64,000 bases of DNA, from NCBI GenBank assembly GCA_032717465.1, contig CM064664.1, forward strand, positions 3,470,969-3,534,968, given 5' to 3'. The DNA comes from Coenobita brevimanus. Lineage: Eukaryota; Arthropoda; Malacostraca; Decapoda; Coenobitidae. How positions within the stretch are numbered: the stretch's first letter is position 1; the number at the start of each line of letters is the position of its first letter. The translations under genes and the position numbers were made by a program. Shown here in pieces: positions 20,972-30,468 of the stretch. The notes beneath the pieces are model-generated. The model was not told the origin of the DNA. It made no database searches and saw only the letters and a list, made by a program, of their open reading frames with translations.

Positions 20972-21868
20972 ATGAATGTGCGTGGATGTAGTACGATTGA
21001 GGCTAAAAGGGAGGAGATTGGGAGAATGTTTGTGAGACGAAAGTTGGATGTGTTAGCTTTGAGTGAAACGAAGATGAAAGGGAAGGGTGAATCTATGTTT
21101 GGAAGTGTGAATGGAAGATTGTCAGGTGTTGATAGAGGAAGGGCAAGAGAAGGTGTGGCCTTGTTAGTGAGTCCGGAAGTACAGCAGTGTGTGATTGAAT
21201 GGAAGGAGGTGTCATCGAGACTAATGTGGGTGAAAGCGAAATTTGAACGTGAGTTATGGGTGTTTGTGAGTGCATATGGGCCTGGTAGTGAAAGGGATGA
21301 AGAAAAGAGGGAGTCTTTCTGGAATGATGTTGATGAGTGTCTGCAGAGTTTTGGAGCGAATGTGAATGTGGTAATGATGGGAGATCTTAATGCTAGAGTG
21401 GGAAATGTAGCAGTTGAAGGTGTAGTTGGTATGCATGGTGTGCCTGGAAGAAATGAAAATGGGGAACGAATGATAGCGATGTGTGTTGAGCGAGAGATGG
21501 TGATTGGAAATACGCTGTTTGAGAAGAAACATATTTATAAGTATACATGGGTGAGGCAGGAGGGTGGAAGGGTTGTTGATAGAGCTTTCATGGACTATGT
21601 GGTTGTGTCTAGGAATGTAATAGGAAGATTGTTGGATGTGAGAGTTCTGAGAGGGGAGGGTGGAGGTATGTCTGACCACTACTTGGTGGAGGGAAAGTTA
21701 AGAGTAGGTAAGAGATGGGTGAGAGCTAGTAGGGTTAGGTGTGGCAGGGAGGTTTTGAAAGTGAGTGAGTTGGATAAAAGAGCGAAAAAGATAGAGTATC
21801 AGGAGAAATTGAAAGATGAGTGGAACGCAGTGAAAGATCGGGAAAATGGCAGTGTGGAGGAGGAATGA
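20972..21868 (+). pseudogene. RTE-B endonuclease domain
   Basis: A 298-codon frame with all endonuclease signatures: MNVRG near the start, LALSETKMKG (metal-binding Glu), VSAYGPG, MGDLNARVG (residues near 137) and MSDHYLVEG (SDH motif, near 235). The start is taken at the Met of the conserved NVRG; a short upstream leader in the same frame is possible. The frame ends at TGA 21866-21868 after a Glu run. The sequence immediately downstream continues the polyprotein in the same frame, so this TGA is a premature stop, and endonuclease and RT were one polyprotein. Confidence 0.88.
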
Positions 21869-21871
21869 TAT

Positions 21872-23903
21872 TTGTTTAAGAGTGTTGTGATGGGGAATGC
21901 AGAAGAGGTGTGTGGTGTGAGGCGTGTGGGTGGTGGTGTAAGGAAAGGAAGTGAATGGTGGTGCGAGGAAGTAAGTATGGCTGTGGCTGAGAAGAGACAT
22001 GCATATGAAGTGTGGCTGCAGAGGAAGGATGAGATGTCGTATGAAAGGTATAAGGAAAAGAAGAATAGGGCGAGAAGGGCTGTGCATGATGCTAAAGTGG
22101 CAGCAGATGAGAGGTGGGGTAGGCGGCTGACAGAGGATTTTCAACAGAATAAGAAAATGTTTTGGAAGGAGGTGAAAAGGGTGCGAAAGGGAGAGTCTGG
22201 AAAGGAAGAACGAGTAAAAGCAGAGGATGGAAGGATGTTAATTGAGATGGATGCAGTAAGGAAGAGATGGACAGAGTATTTTGAAAGATTGTTAAATGTA
22301 GAGAAGGAAAGGGTGGCTGAGATTGTGGCGGATGGAAGGGTGCAAGGAATGAATGTGTTGGGAGAGTTGAATGATTCTTTGATCACGAAGGAGGAAGTGG
22401 AGAAGGCAGTAAAGGATGTGAAAACAGGGAAAGCTGCAGGTATGGATGGGTGTGCTGTGGAATGCCTGAAGGGTGGTGGAGTGACTATTGTTGACTGGTT
22501 AGTAAGATTGTTGAATGTGTGCTTTGTGAAAGGTATGGTGCCAGTTGACTGGGCAAGTGCTTGTGTGGTCCCATTGTATAAAGGCAAGGGTGATAAGTAT
22601 GAATGTACCACCTTTAGGGGTATAAATCTGTTGAGTGTTGTAGGTAAGGTGTATGGTAGAGTGTTATTTATGAGAGTTAGAGAGGGTACAGAGGGAATGA
22701 TTGGTGATGAGCAGTGTGGCTTTAGGAGAGGGAGGGGATGCGTGGATCAGGTGTTTGCTGTGAGACAAGTGTGTGAAAAGTATTTAGCGAAAGGCAAGGA
22801 TGTGTTTTGGGCATTTATGTATTTAGAGAAAGCATATGATAGAACTGATAGGGAGGCTTTGTGGACTGTTTTAAGATTGTATGGACATGATGGTAGGTTA
22901 CTAAAAAGGGTGAAAAGTTTTTATGTAAATAGTAGAGCGTGTGTAAGAGTGGGAAATGCTGTGAGTGATTGGTTTCCCGTGAGAGTGGGGCTGCAACAGG
23001 GATGTGTGATGTCGCCTTGGTTGTTTAATATTTACATGGATGGTGTTGGAAGGGAGGTGAATGCAAGAGTTTTAGGTGGAGGTCTGAGTCTGGTGAATGT
23101 TGATGCAAGGAGAGTGGAATCTGAAGCAGCTGCTGTTTGCAGATGATACTGCACTGGTGGCTGATTCAGAGGAGAGATTGAGACAGCTGGTAGAGGAGTT
23201 TGGAAGGGTGTGTGAAAGGAGGAAATTGAGAGTAAATGAGAATAAGAGTAAAGTGATGAAGTGTACGAGGTTGGTAGATGGTAGGGGGATGAATATAGTT
23301 TTGAATAGCGAGTTGCTTGAGGAGGTAGAGAGTTTTAAATATCTAGGGTCACATGTTGCTGTGGATGGAAGAATAGATGCAGAAGTGAAGTTTAGAATAA
23401 ATGAAGTGGGAAAGGTGCTGGGAGGAATGAAAAAAGTGTTTAGATGTCGTTCGCTTAGAATGGATGTAAAGAGAAGGCTGTAAGACAGTGTTGTGGTGCC
23501 GACTGCGTTATATGGGGCTGAAACATGGAATATAGGTGTAGCAGAGAGGAAAAGTTTGAATGTAATGGAGATGAGGTGTCTGAGGAGTATGTGTGGAGTG
23601 ACGTGTATGGATCGAGTGCAAAATGATGAAGTGCGAAGGAGAACTGGAGTTGTTTGGAAGATGGTTGGTAGAGTTGAGCAGAGGCTGTTGCAATGGTTTA
23701 GGCATATGGAGAGAATGGATAATGAGCGATTGGTGAAAAAGATGACTAGATCTGATGTGAGAGGTGTAAGGCTGAGAGGAAGGCCACGAATAGGATGGAT
23801 GGACGGTGTGAAGAGAGCATTGGATGCTAGAGGGATGTCTGTTGAGCAAGGAAGAGTGGCTGTGTGTGACAGAAATAAATGGAGAGAAATTGTGAATGAA
23901 TAA
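21872..23903 (+). pseudogene. RTE-B reverse transcriptase, frameshifted
   Basis: 21872-23146 holds the linker and RT motifs GKAAGMDGCAVECLK, VVPLYKGKG, GFRRGRGCVDQVF, MYLEKAYDRTD and GLQQGCVMSPWLFNIYMDG. A frame change at about 23100-23115 leads into 23097-23483, which carries the catalytic box (LLFADDTAL, 23136-23147) and FKYLGSHV. A TAA at 23481-23483 interrupts, and the same frame resumes at 23493-23903 with ALYGAETWN, WFRHMERMD and the C-terminal RGRPRIGWMDGVKRA. The catalytic Asp pair is intact. Two lesions in this segment plus one at 21866. Confidence 0.88.
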
Positions 23904-24229
23904 GTGATGAAGCAGCCCTGAGGGGATATTCTCCTGCATTTGGTCTGATCAGCTAGTCAGGTCAGGTGCGGGTAAGGGGATGGGTCTGATATGATGTGGC
24001 AGGGGTATACCAGTTCTGCTGTTGGGCCCTGCTGCGGATGTCACTGATTGCATTGCGCAGTTGACCCTTGTGCGGTGTGGTGCAGTGAGGATCTGTCCGT
24101 TCTCCTCTTTGGGGCTAAGATGCGAATGAATGTGTTTGCATGGATGAGTAAATGGGGAGTGTGTCGTCCTGTCTCGGCTACCTCCCTTTCTTTGGGGGAA
24201 GCAGCCTAGGTATATAAATATAGATAGAT
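23904..24229 (+). other. RTE-B 3' UTR and tail
   Basis: Non-coding, G/T-rich, ending in GGGGGAAGCAGCCTAGGTAT and a GATA-type tail. It is longer than the near-absent 3' UTR of RTE-A. Confidence 0.75.
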
Positions 24230-24592
24230 AAAAAAATTAAACCGTAATACACTTTAGCTTGGGTAAACTTTTCTCTTGATTTATGACCATTTTCAAAGAT
24301 AAATATCTGCTATACATTCAGTATCCTCACGAGTAGTTACAGCTACACTTTTTTATTTTCAGTAGTCTTCAGGGCCTGGGGCTTCTTTATCATGTTCAGC
24401 CTGAACAACACTCCTCAGATGTTTACCATGTATATTTAAAAATCCAATATTGATAGGACTTTGTCCATATTTTTTTTTTTCTTAGTTCTGGCAGTATTGT
24501 ACAAACCCTACCCAGTCTACCTCACATCCAGTCACACGCCCAGGCTTCTTACACAAGCTTTATGCTTACGTCTTACTGCGGTGCCTATTTAC
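24230..24592. other. Gene-free stretch
   Basis: AT-rich flank downstream of RTE-B; nothing recognised. Confidence 0.4.
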
Positions 24593-24915
24593 CTTCACCA
24601 AGGAGGTTATGTTTTCACCCCTGTCCATTGTTGGTTGGTTGCTGAGCAAGATTACACAAAAACTGCTGGGTGAATTTCCACGAAATATGATAGAAGAATG
24701 GGCCTTGGTCCAGAATAGAATCCATTAAATTTTGGTGCAGATCCGGATAAAGGTGCGGATCCAGGATTTTTATTTTTTTTAACTTTAACATTGCGAGATA
24801 GGGCGTTTTTCGACATTTTAGTAAAATTTTCAGTGAATATTGCATGGATCTTGATGAAAAAAAAAAAAAAATCTGGCATATTTAGGATGCTGGTATCTAC
24901 GAATGTGTACAGCTT
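24593..24915. repeat. Dispersed repeat (CACCAAGGAGGTTATG type)
   Basis: Starts near CACCAAGGAGGTTATG and contains AAGATTACACAAAAACTGCT, ATTAAATTTTGGTGCAGATC, AACATTGCGAGATAGGGCG and CATGGATCTTGATGAAAAAA. I recognise very similar phrases from interspersed repeats of fish and marine invertebrates; this is memory and unverified. Non-coding. Confidence 0.6.
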
Positions 24916-25697
24916 GTATCAACCTATTATTCTTCCTTAATGCAGATTATGAAATGATATGCACTGTTTTGTTGGCTGTTACAGTGAGTTAAAAAATTAT
25001 GATTAAGAGTTATGGGTAGTTTAAAATTATGGTGTTACAACTTACAGGGTTATGAGTTTGATACTGGATTAGACTTGACTGTATTAAAAGGAACTGCATG
25101 TTGGGCCTTGCCAGAGGTATCCGCTTTACTGAGTGCCATTCTAGTTTGCTTTGTTTTCAGAAATTTCACAACCTCAAACTGCTCCATGCCCCAGTCTGTG
25201 ATGCTGCCTACTATGGACAGGCAGCCCAACACTTTATCACGTGACCACTGCTGAATGTGTAGTTGGTATTTTATGGGGGAAGTGGGTATAGTTCAGGAAG
25301 TTTAGTTTCACTCAGCTTAAGTGATTCAGCGTTGCTCATACACATCGAGCCATGAGCATCAAGGGTAAGTAACGTTCATATGGTCACATAAGTCGGGTTC
25401 TTTTAAGCCCATTACTAAAATTATCTATAACTTTAAGTTAACTTGGTAATAATTAGGATATTTCAGCTTCAAGTAATCATTCTAAGGTCGTCTTTTATAC
25501 AATCTGATTACTATAAGACTCGTCAGATATGTTTAAGTTCAGTTAGGTTAGGTCAAGGCCATTTCTGTCAACGGAAGTTCAGTGAGGTTCATTTCATTCA
25601 GGTTAGCTTCACTTCCAAAAGAAAATAATTTAGGTCCCCTATCGTCACATACGAAATATTCCTTTTGCACCAAACTCATCAAATTGAAGAGAGAAAC
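24916..25697. other. Gene-free stretch
   Basis: Short ORFs only, none with recognisable features. Confidence 0.4.
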
Positions 25698-26205
25698 ATT
25701 GTCACAATCTTGCAACCAATGTCCCTCCCCCCCCCCCACTCTGGGCATGAAGAGGACTGTTTAACCCCCTGGCACTCGAGCAAGTTGATGCTTTTATCCC
25801 AAGGGACGTTGGTTGCAAGACTGTGACAATATGAGTCAACTTTTAACTGGTTGTGGTGTAGTGGTATGCTGCCTGGCTCTCACCTGAGAGTCCGGGTTCG
25901 ATTCCCGGCATATTGTTAATATATTGGATGATTTTTCCTGTGTACAGTACCGGTTTTTCTCTTCATTCTGACTTGCCGTAAGTTCCTTGGATAGATTTAA
26001 AGCATCTACTTGCCCGAGTGCCAGGGGGTTAAGTCATCCTCTTCATGCCCACAGTGGGGGCGGAGGGACATTGGTTGCAAGCTTGTGAGAATGTGAGTTG
26101 ACTTTTACCTGGTCCAGGTGTAGTGGTATGCTGCCTGGCTCTCACCTGAGAGTCCTGGGTTCGATTCCTGGCATACTGATAATATACTGGACCCATCAAA
26201 TTCTT
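25698..26205. repeat. tRNA-Glu-like repeat pair with long inverted arms
   Basis: Two direct copies (25801-25945, 26064-26205) each contain GTAGTGGTATGC (A box), an anticodon-loop-like CTCTCAC and GGTTCGATTCC (B box). The T-arm is intact in the first copy, but acceptor ends do not pair and the anticodon stem is mismatched, so these are tRNA-derived SINE heads and not tRNA genes. Imperfect inverted arms of about 92 bp lie at 25698-25791 and 26002-26093 (CCCCCTGGCACTCGAGCAAG versus its complement), enclosing copy one. The arms overlap the start of the direct-repeat unit, so the block is a rearranged multimer. Confidence 0.75.
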
Positions 26206-26424
26206 TATGGCCAATGCAGTTAAGTTTAAGCTACGACTTCGCGGTCATTTTGAAAATTGTCAGTTCTTTCCAGGCAGTGGTTTCAGAGGTCCGTCTGCCT
26301 TTCTGTCTATCATGCAATAATTTTACCCCATCAGGAGCTTAGGGAACCGTGGCCATGCTACTTCGTTCAGACATTTAACGTGAGTGACCATTTTATCGCC
26401 TCTGAGCGATACTATGTGAGTATT

Positions 26425-26760
26425 ATTTTTTCCCGATTCAGGGCATAGGCTTCACAGCCCGTTTCTTGAGGCCCATCAGTCCTTTTATGTACTATGCATT
26501 TCCACATACCACCTACTTCGGTGCAAAGACCCACCATCCATACTTCATACATGCTAAGGCTATCTCATGCAGGACTAGTATACTGGTATTAGTGTGGTTA
26601 TTTTTACATGTCGGCGGGTCTTATGGCAGATCAGTAAACTCTGCTTCTAAGAAATTTAGATCCTTATACGTACTGTCCCCTGCCCAAGCCAGGATTCGAA
26701 ACTGGGTCCACTAGGAGTGCAGGCCACTTCTCTGCCATCTCGGCCACTGCATTCACACAA
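26425..26760 (-). mobile_element. SINE family D, copy 2
   Basis: Best-preserved copy for the tRNA-like head. The minus strand near 26755-26690 reads TGGCCGAGATGGCAGAG (A box) and, about 40 nt later, GTTTCGAATCC (B box), resembling a Leu/Ser-type tRNA. The tail side has only a short T run before the shared AGGGCATAGGCTTCACAGCC. Confidence 0.82.
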
Positions 26761-27338
26761 ACCCTAAATACTCCTCGGTTGCCTTACAGGCCACATTCGA
26801 CCGTAGTACTTTCACCAGTTGACCGCCAGATCGTTATGCCGTTGGTTGGACTACACGAAACCATTTGGGTTGCCAGTCAGTGTAGTGTCACGTGAACACT
26901 GCATTACACACACTGTGATCTAATTTAATAGAGATGCAAAATATATAATGGGTCATTTTTAAGGATACGGTGGAGATGCAGAAGTAGGTGGAACTAAGAT
27001 GGTAGCATGGCAAAGAAAGAGAGAGAGAGAGGGAGAGAGATATTCTCTCAACGCGACAGCAAAGATTTCCTTGAGATGAAAAACGTAAACGTAAAATGCG
27101 TTCCTGTCATGGATCGTACCTTCCTGCTTGCTGCTTATATACATGCGTGTATTGTCATGTGTGCTTAAACGATTTCAACCATCTACGTTTTGAAGTAGCC
27201 AGAATTAGTTCCTGGTACAACAAAGAGCTACATTTAGGCTGGCAGGTAATCGTTCATAATTACGTTTCAACGTTCTATTACCATTGCTTCATGTGAGACT
27301 TTTTCAGTAAAAGTAATGAAATTTGTTACTGGAAAAAG
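26761..27338. other. Gene-free stretch
   Basis: No gene or repeat recognised apart from a short GA run near 27019. Confidence 0.4.
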
Positions 27339-27847
27339 TTTTTTTTTCATGCGAGGAAGAAGGAACCAAAGGCTGACCCCGCATGAACGTTCCTTCCAAG
27401 AAAAAAACAAAAACAATGCAAAAGAAAGCCAAATTCAAGATCCATTCATTTCGAGATGCCTGGACACACTGCGTTTGAAAGACTGGAGATCATAGGAAGA
27501 AGGAAATACAGACAGAGGGAGACAGTTCCAGAGATGACCTGTTGCATAAATGAAGGACTGGGAGTAACGGTTAACTCTTGCATTAGAAAGTTGGACAGCA
27601 AAGGCATGAGAGTTTGTTGCTAGACGGGCCCGTCGTAGAGGTGCAGGGATGCAAGCAGACAGTTCAGAGGAGCAGTGAGCATTGAACTAGCGATGGAAAA
27701 GAGATAAAGAGGCAACAGTGCGGCGAAGAGACGAAGATTGAAGGGAGCCAGTAAAAGGAGGAGAGTTGATGAGATGAATAGTCTTTGACTCCACCCTATT
27801 GAGAAGAGCTGTATGAAGTGAGCCTCCCCACACATGAGAGTTGTACT

Positions 27848-28608
27848 CTAAACAGGGGTGAATAAAACCGTGTATAAAGTGAACAACTGTGCAGGGGTAA
27901 AGAAGACACGGAGTCGGCTTAGCACACCTATTCTCTTGTAAGCAGATTTTAAAAGAGATGCAATATGATCTTTCAAAGATAAGTCCTGTGTGAATAAAAC
28001 CCCAAGCATGTTCAAGGATGATGCAGGATTGAGCTGGATATTATTAAACATTAGTGGGTACTCTTGTGGAAGATTTTGACGGGTTGATAGGTGTAAAAAC
28101 TGAGAATTTGATGAATAAAAACAAGAAGATTATTTTTACTCCAGTCAGAGATACGAGTCACGTCAGACATTAGGTGTCCCATAGCCTTATCCCTTGTTTG
28201 TTGAAGTAACTGCTTACATGGACATTGCAGGAACCGAATGGATAGGTAAAGGATGGAATCATCAGCGTACATGTGGATATAATTAGACGTGCAACATAAA
28301 AGATCATTAATGAAGAAAAGGAAGAGAGTTGGTGATAGAGCAGAGTCCTGAGGAACACCACTGTTGATAGACCAAGGAGAAGAACAATGGCCGTCTACAA
28401 CAGCAGCTATAGAACGACCAGAAAGGAAGCTACAGATGAAGGCACAGATAGAAGGATAGAAACCGTAAGAGGGCAGTTTGGAAAATAAAAATTTATGCCA
28501 GACTCGATCGAATGCCTTTGAGATGTCAAGTGCAATGGCAGAGCTTTCGCCAAAGTCCCGAAAGGAGGATGACCAGGAATCTGGATAGTAGGTGAGAAGA
28601 TCGCACAT
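27848..28608 (-). pseudogene. LINE-C reverse transcriptase
   Basis: 28608-28051 contains SSAIALDISKAFDRVWH (first catalytic Asp), FLSGRSIA, the NSGVPQDSALSPTLF motif (normally GVPQGS) and the catalytic box MYADDSILYL. The frame ends in altered codons near 28051. The following block 28051-27848, in another frame, holds the thumb-like LGVLFTQDLSLKDHI and YKRIGVLSRLR. An N-terminal RT stretch lies upstream in broken frames near 28700. Confidence 0.85.
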
Positions 28609-28989
28609 GGAGTGTCCCTGACGGAACCCATACTGCCGATCAGAAGGAAGGTTGTGATAGGAAAGATGCTTTAAAATTTTTCTGTTAAGAATAAACTCGA
28701 AAACGTTTGAGACAGGATTTTAAAAGGAATTGGACGATAGTTAGAGGGTTGGGAATAGTCACCCTTCTTTGGAACTGGCTAAGTGAGAGCAAACTTCCGG
28801 CGAGAAGGAAAGGTACAAGTTGAAAGACAAAGGCGAAAGAGTTTACCTAGGCAGGGTGTAAGCACAGAAGCACAGTTCTTGAGGACAATGGGAGGGACTC
28901 CATCAGGCCCATATGCCTTGTTAGTATTGAGGCCAGTGATGGCAGAAAATACATCAGCTGAAGAAATTTTAATGTCAGCTATGAGGAAG

Positions 28990-29790
28990 TCAGAGGGGGG
29001 AAGTGATGGAGGAGCAGCACTGGAATCGTCTAAGGTTTGAAGAGAAAGTCTGAGCGAAGAGATCTGCTTTATCAGTAGAAGAAATAGCTACAGAGCCATC
29101 AGTGTAGAAAAGAGGAGGGAAGGATGATGAGGTGAAGTTGTAAGAAAGGTTTTTGGCAAGATGCCAGAAAGAGTTGGAAGAATTCAGGTTAGAGAGTCGA
29201 GAGCATTTAGTATGGAAAAAACTATTTTTAGCAGAGCGAAGAACAGACTTAGCACGATTCCGGACAGAAACATAAAAAAGATGATTCAGGGGTGGGTTGG
29301 CTCCGGTATCTTTCATAGGCCCTCTCCTTGTTGAGGACAGCGGTAGAACAAGTGTGATTAAACCAGGGCTTACTTGCATTAGTCAAAGGATATGAGAAAG
29401 GAATGTATGCTTTCATGCCCGAGAGAATAACCTCCATAATGCGCAAGGCACACTCAGATGGCTCCTGGCCATGGAAACAATAATCATTCCATGGAAATCA
29501 AAGAAGTACTGCCTGAGGACCTCCCAATCTGCAGCTCCAAAGTGCCACAGACGACGTTTCTTTGGAGGGTCCACAGGCTGCACCAGAGCTATAGGACAGG
29601 CTAAAGTAACAAGATTATGATCGGAGGAGCCCAACAGAGAGAAAAGATTAACAGTGTAAGCAGGATTAGTTGTCAGGTAGAGGTCAAATATGTTAGAGCT
29701 CTCTCCAAGGCAGTCAAGGATACGGGTAGGGTGCTGTAGAAGCTGCTCTAGGTCATTACGTTGCTGCGTGGCAGCTATTTTTAGCCCCAT
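28990..29790 (-). pseudogene. LINE-C endonuclease end and linker
   Basis: 29790-29413 carries LDCLGESSNIFDLYLTT and SLLGSSDHNLVTL, the SDH end of an apurinic-type endonuclease. 29446-29249 and 29379-28990 continue the linker (KPWFNHTCS, NSFWHLAKNLS, PPLFYTDGS) in shifting frames. The endonuclease N-terminus is missing: the copy is truncated near 29800. Confidence 0.8.
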
Positions 29791-29800
29791 TGGTCACCTC

Positions 29801-30468
29801 TGTGCTGGCCATTTTTTGACCTCTTTTTTTTAATGGGCTAAAATGATAGATTTTGGTGTGAAAACAACGAAATTCACCATTAAAATACTCACCAAAGCTC
29901 AGGAATCGATTTTATATGTTTGTGCAGACGTTTTTATCTACCACTGTGTATTGTATAAATAAAGTAACTATGTAACTCACTAATTTTTCCGTGCTGGGAA
30001 TGGTGTGAGTGGTGGTGCACGTGGTGATAGCGTTGTCCTTCACGGATTAATTGATAGTCAGGCAGCAATTGTAGGCTACTTCGTTTTTTTCGCCAATTCT
30101 AGTTTCTCATTATTTAGGGTTTACCTACGTCCCATGGAACAAAATTAAACTTGTTGTTAAGTTCTCAGACACATTTGGGATACAGTATTGACCTATTGAA
30201 AGAACCTAATATTTAGCTTGCTGAATGAGCTAAAACTGCAATATGTGAACCAGATGTTTATGACCAAGTAATACAAATAACTCAACTTAGAGGTTTTTAA
30301 TCTGCATTTAACCTTTAATAATACCTTTCTGGCGTTTATTGTTGCAAACAAAAGACAATAATTCACACTTTGACATCGTAAAAACTGAATTTTCTTACAA
30401 TACTGAAAGTTGAAATTGAGGTTTCACATCACTATTAAATCTTACAACTTCTTTTTGTCTTAGCTATA
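29801..30468. other. Flank and 3' UTR of the 30.5-35.4 kb gene
   Basis: AT-rich, no ORF. It includes the likely polyadenylation signal of the minus-strand gene at 30335-30340. Confidence 0.5.
30335..30340 (-). terminator. Candidate polyadenylation signal
   Basis: AATAAA on the minus strand, about 130 nt downstream of the stop of the FEN/XPG-CXC ORF. Position and sequence fit; usage is not shown. Confidence 0.5.

Larger units (their letters stand above)
20711..24229 (+). mobile_element. Nearly full-length RTE-B LINE (copy B-1)
   Basis: About 3.5 kb with the order 5' UTR (hairpin, then the shared 48-nt motif), endonuclease, RT, RTE-type C-terminal domain, a 3' UTR of about 330 bp and an ATAGATAGATA tail. 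A-rich AAAAAAAT occurs on both sides and may be the target duplication, but it is low complexity. It is related to RTE-A in domain order and motifs but its protein is clearly diverged, so it is a second family. Two in-frame stops and one frameshift separate it from coding competence. Confidence 0.9.
27339..29800 (-). mobile_element. LINE family C, copy C-1 (5'-truncated)
   Basis: A minus-strand non-LTR retrotransposon with a poly(A) tail (poly(T) at 27339-27347). Sense order: endonuclease C-terminal end (29790-29400), linker, RT (about 28700-28050), a C-terminal piece (28051-27848), and a 3' UTR of about 500 bp. The RT style (DISKAFDRVWHK, MYADD) and poly(A) tail set it apart from the RTE families; I place it tentatively in the Jockey/CR1-like group. 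Frameshifts break the ORF. Confidence 0.85.

Noticed and set aside
21866..21868. Programmed stop or selenocysteine at the EN-RT junction of RTE-B
   Set aside because: RTE elements encode one polyprotein here, and other lesions in this copy make a simple nonsense mutation the plain explanation.
25541..25560. Telomeric (TTAGG)n remnant
   Set aside because: Only about two TTAGGT units, not an array.
25853..25920. Functional tRNA-Glu gene
   Set aside because: Acceptor ends do not pair and the anticodon stem is mismatched; a second linked copy and repeats indicate a SINE-like origin.
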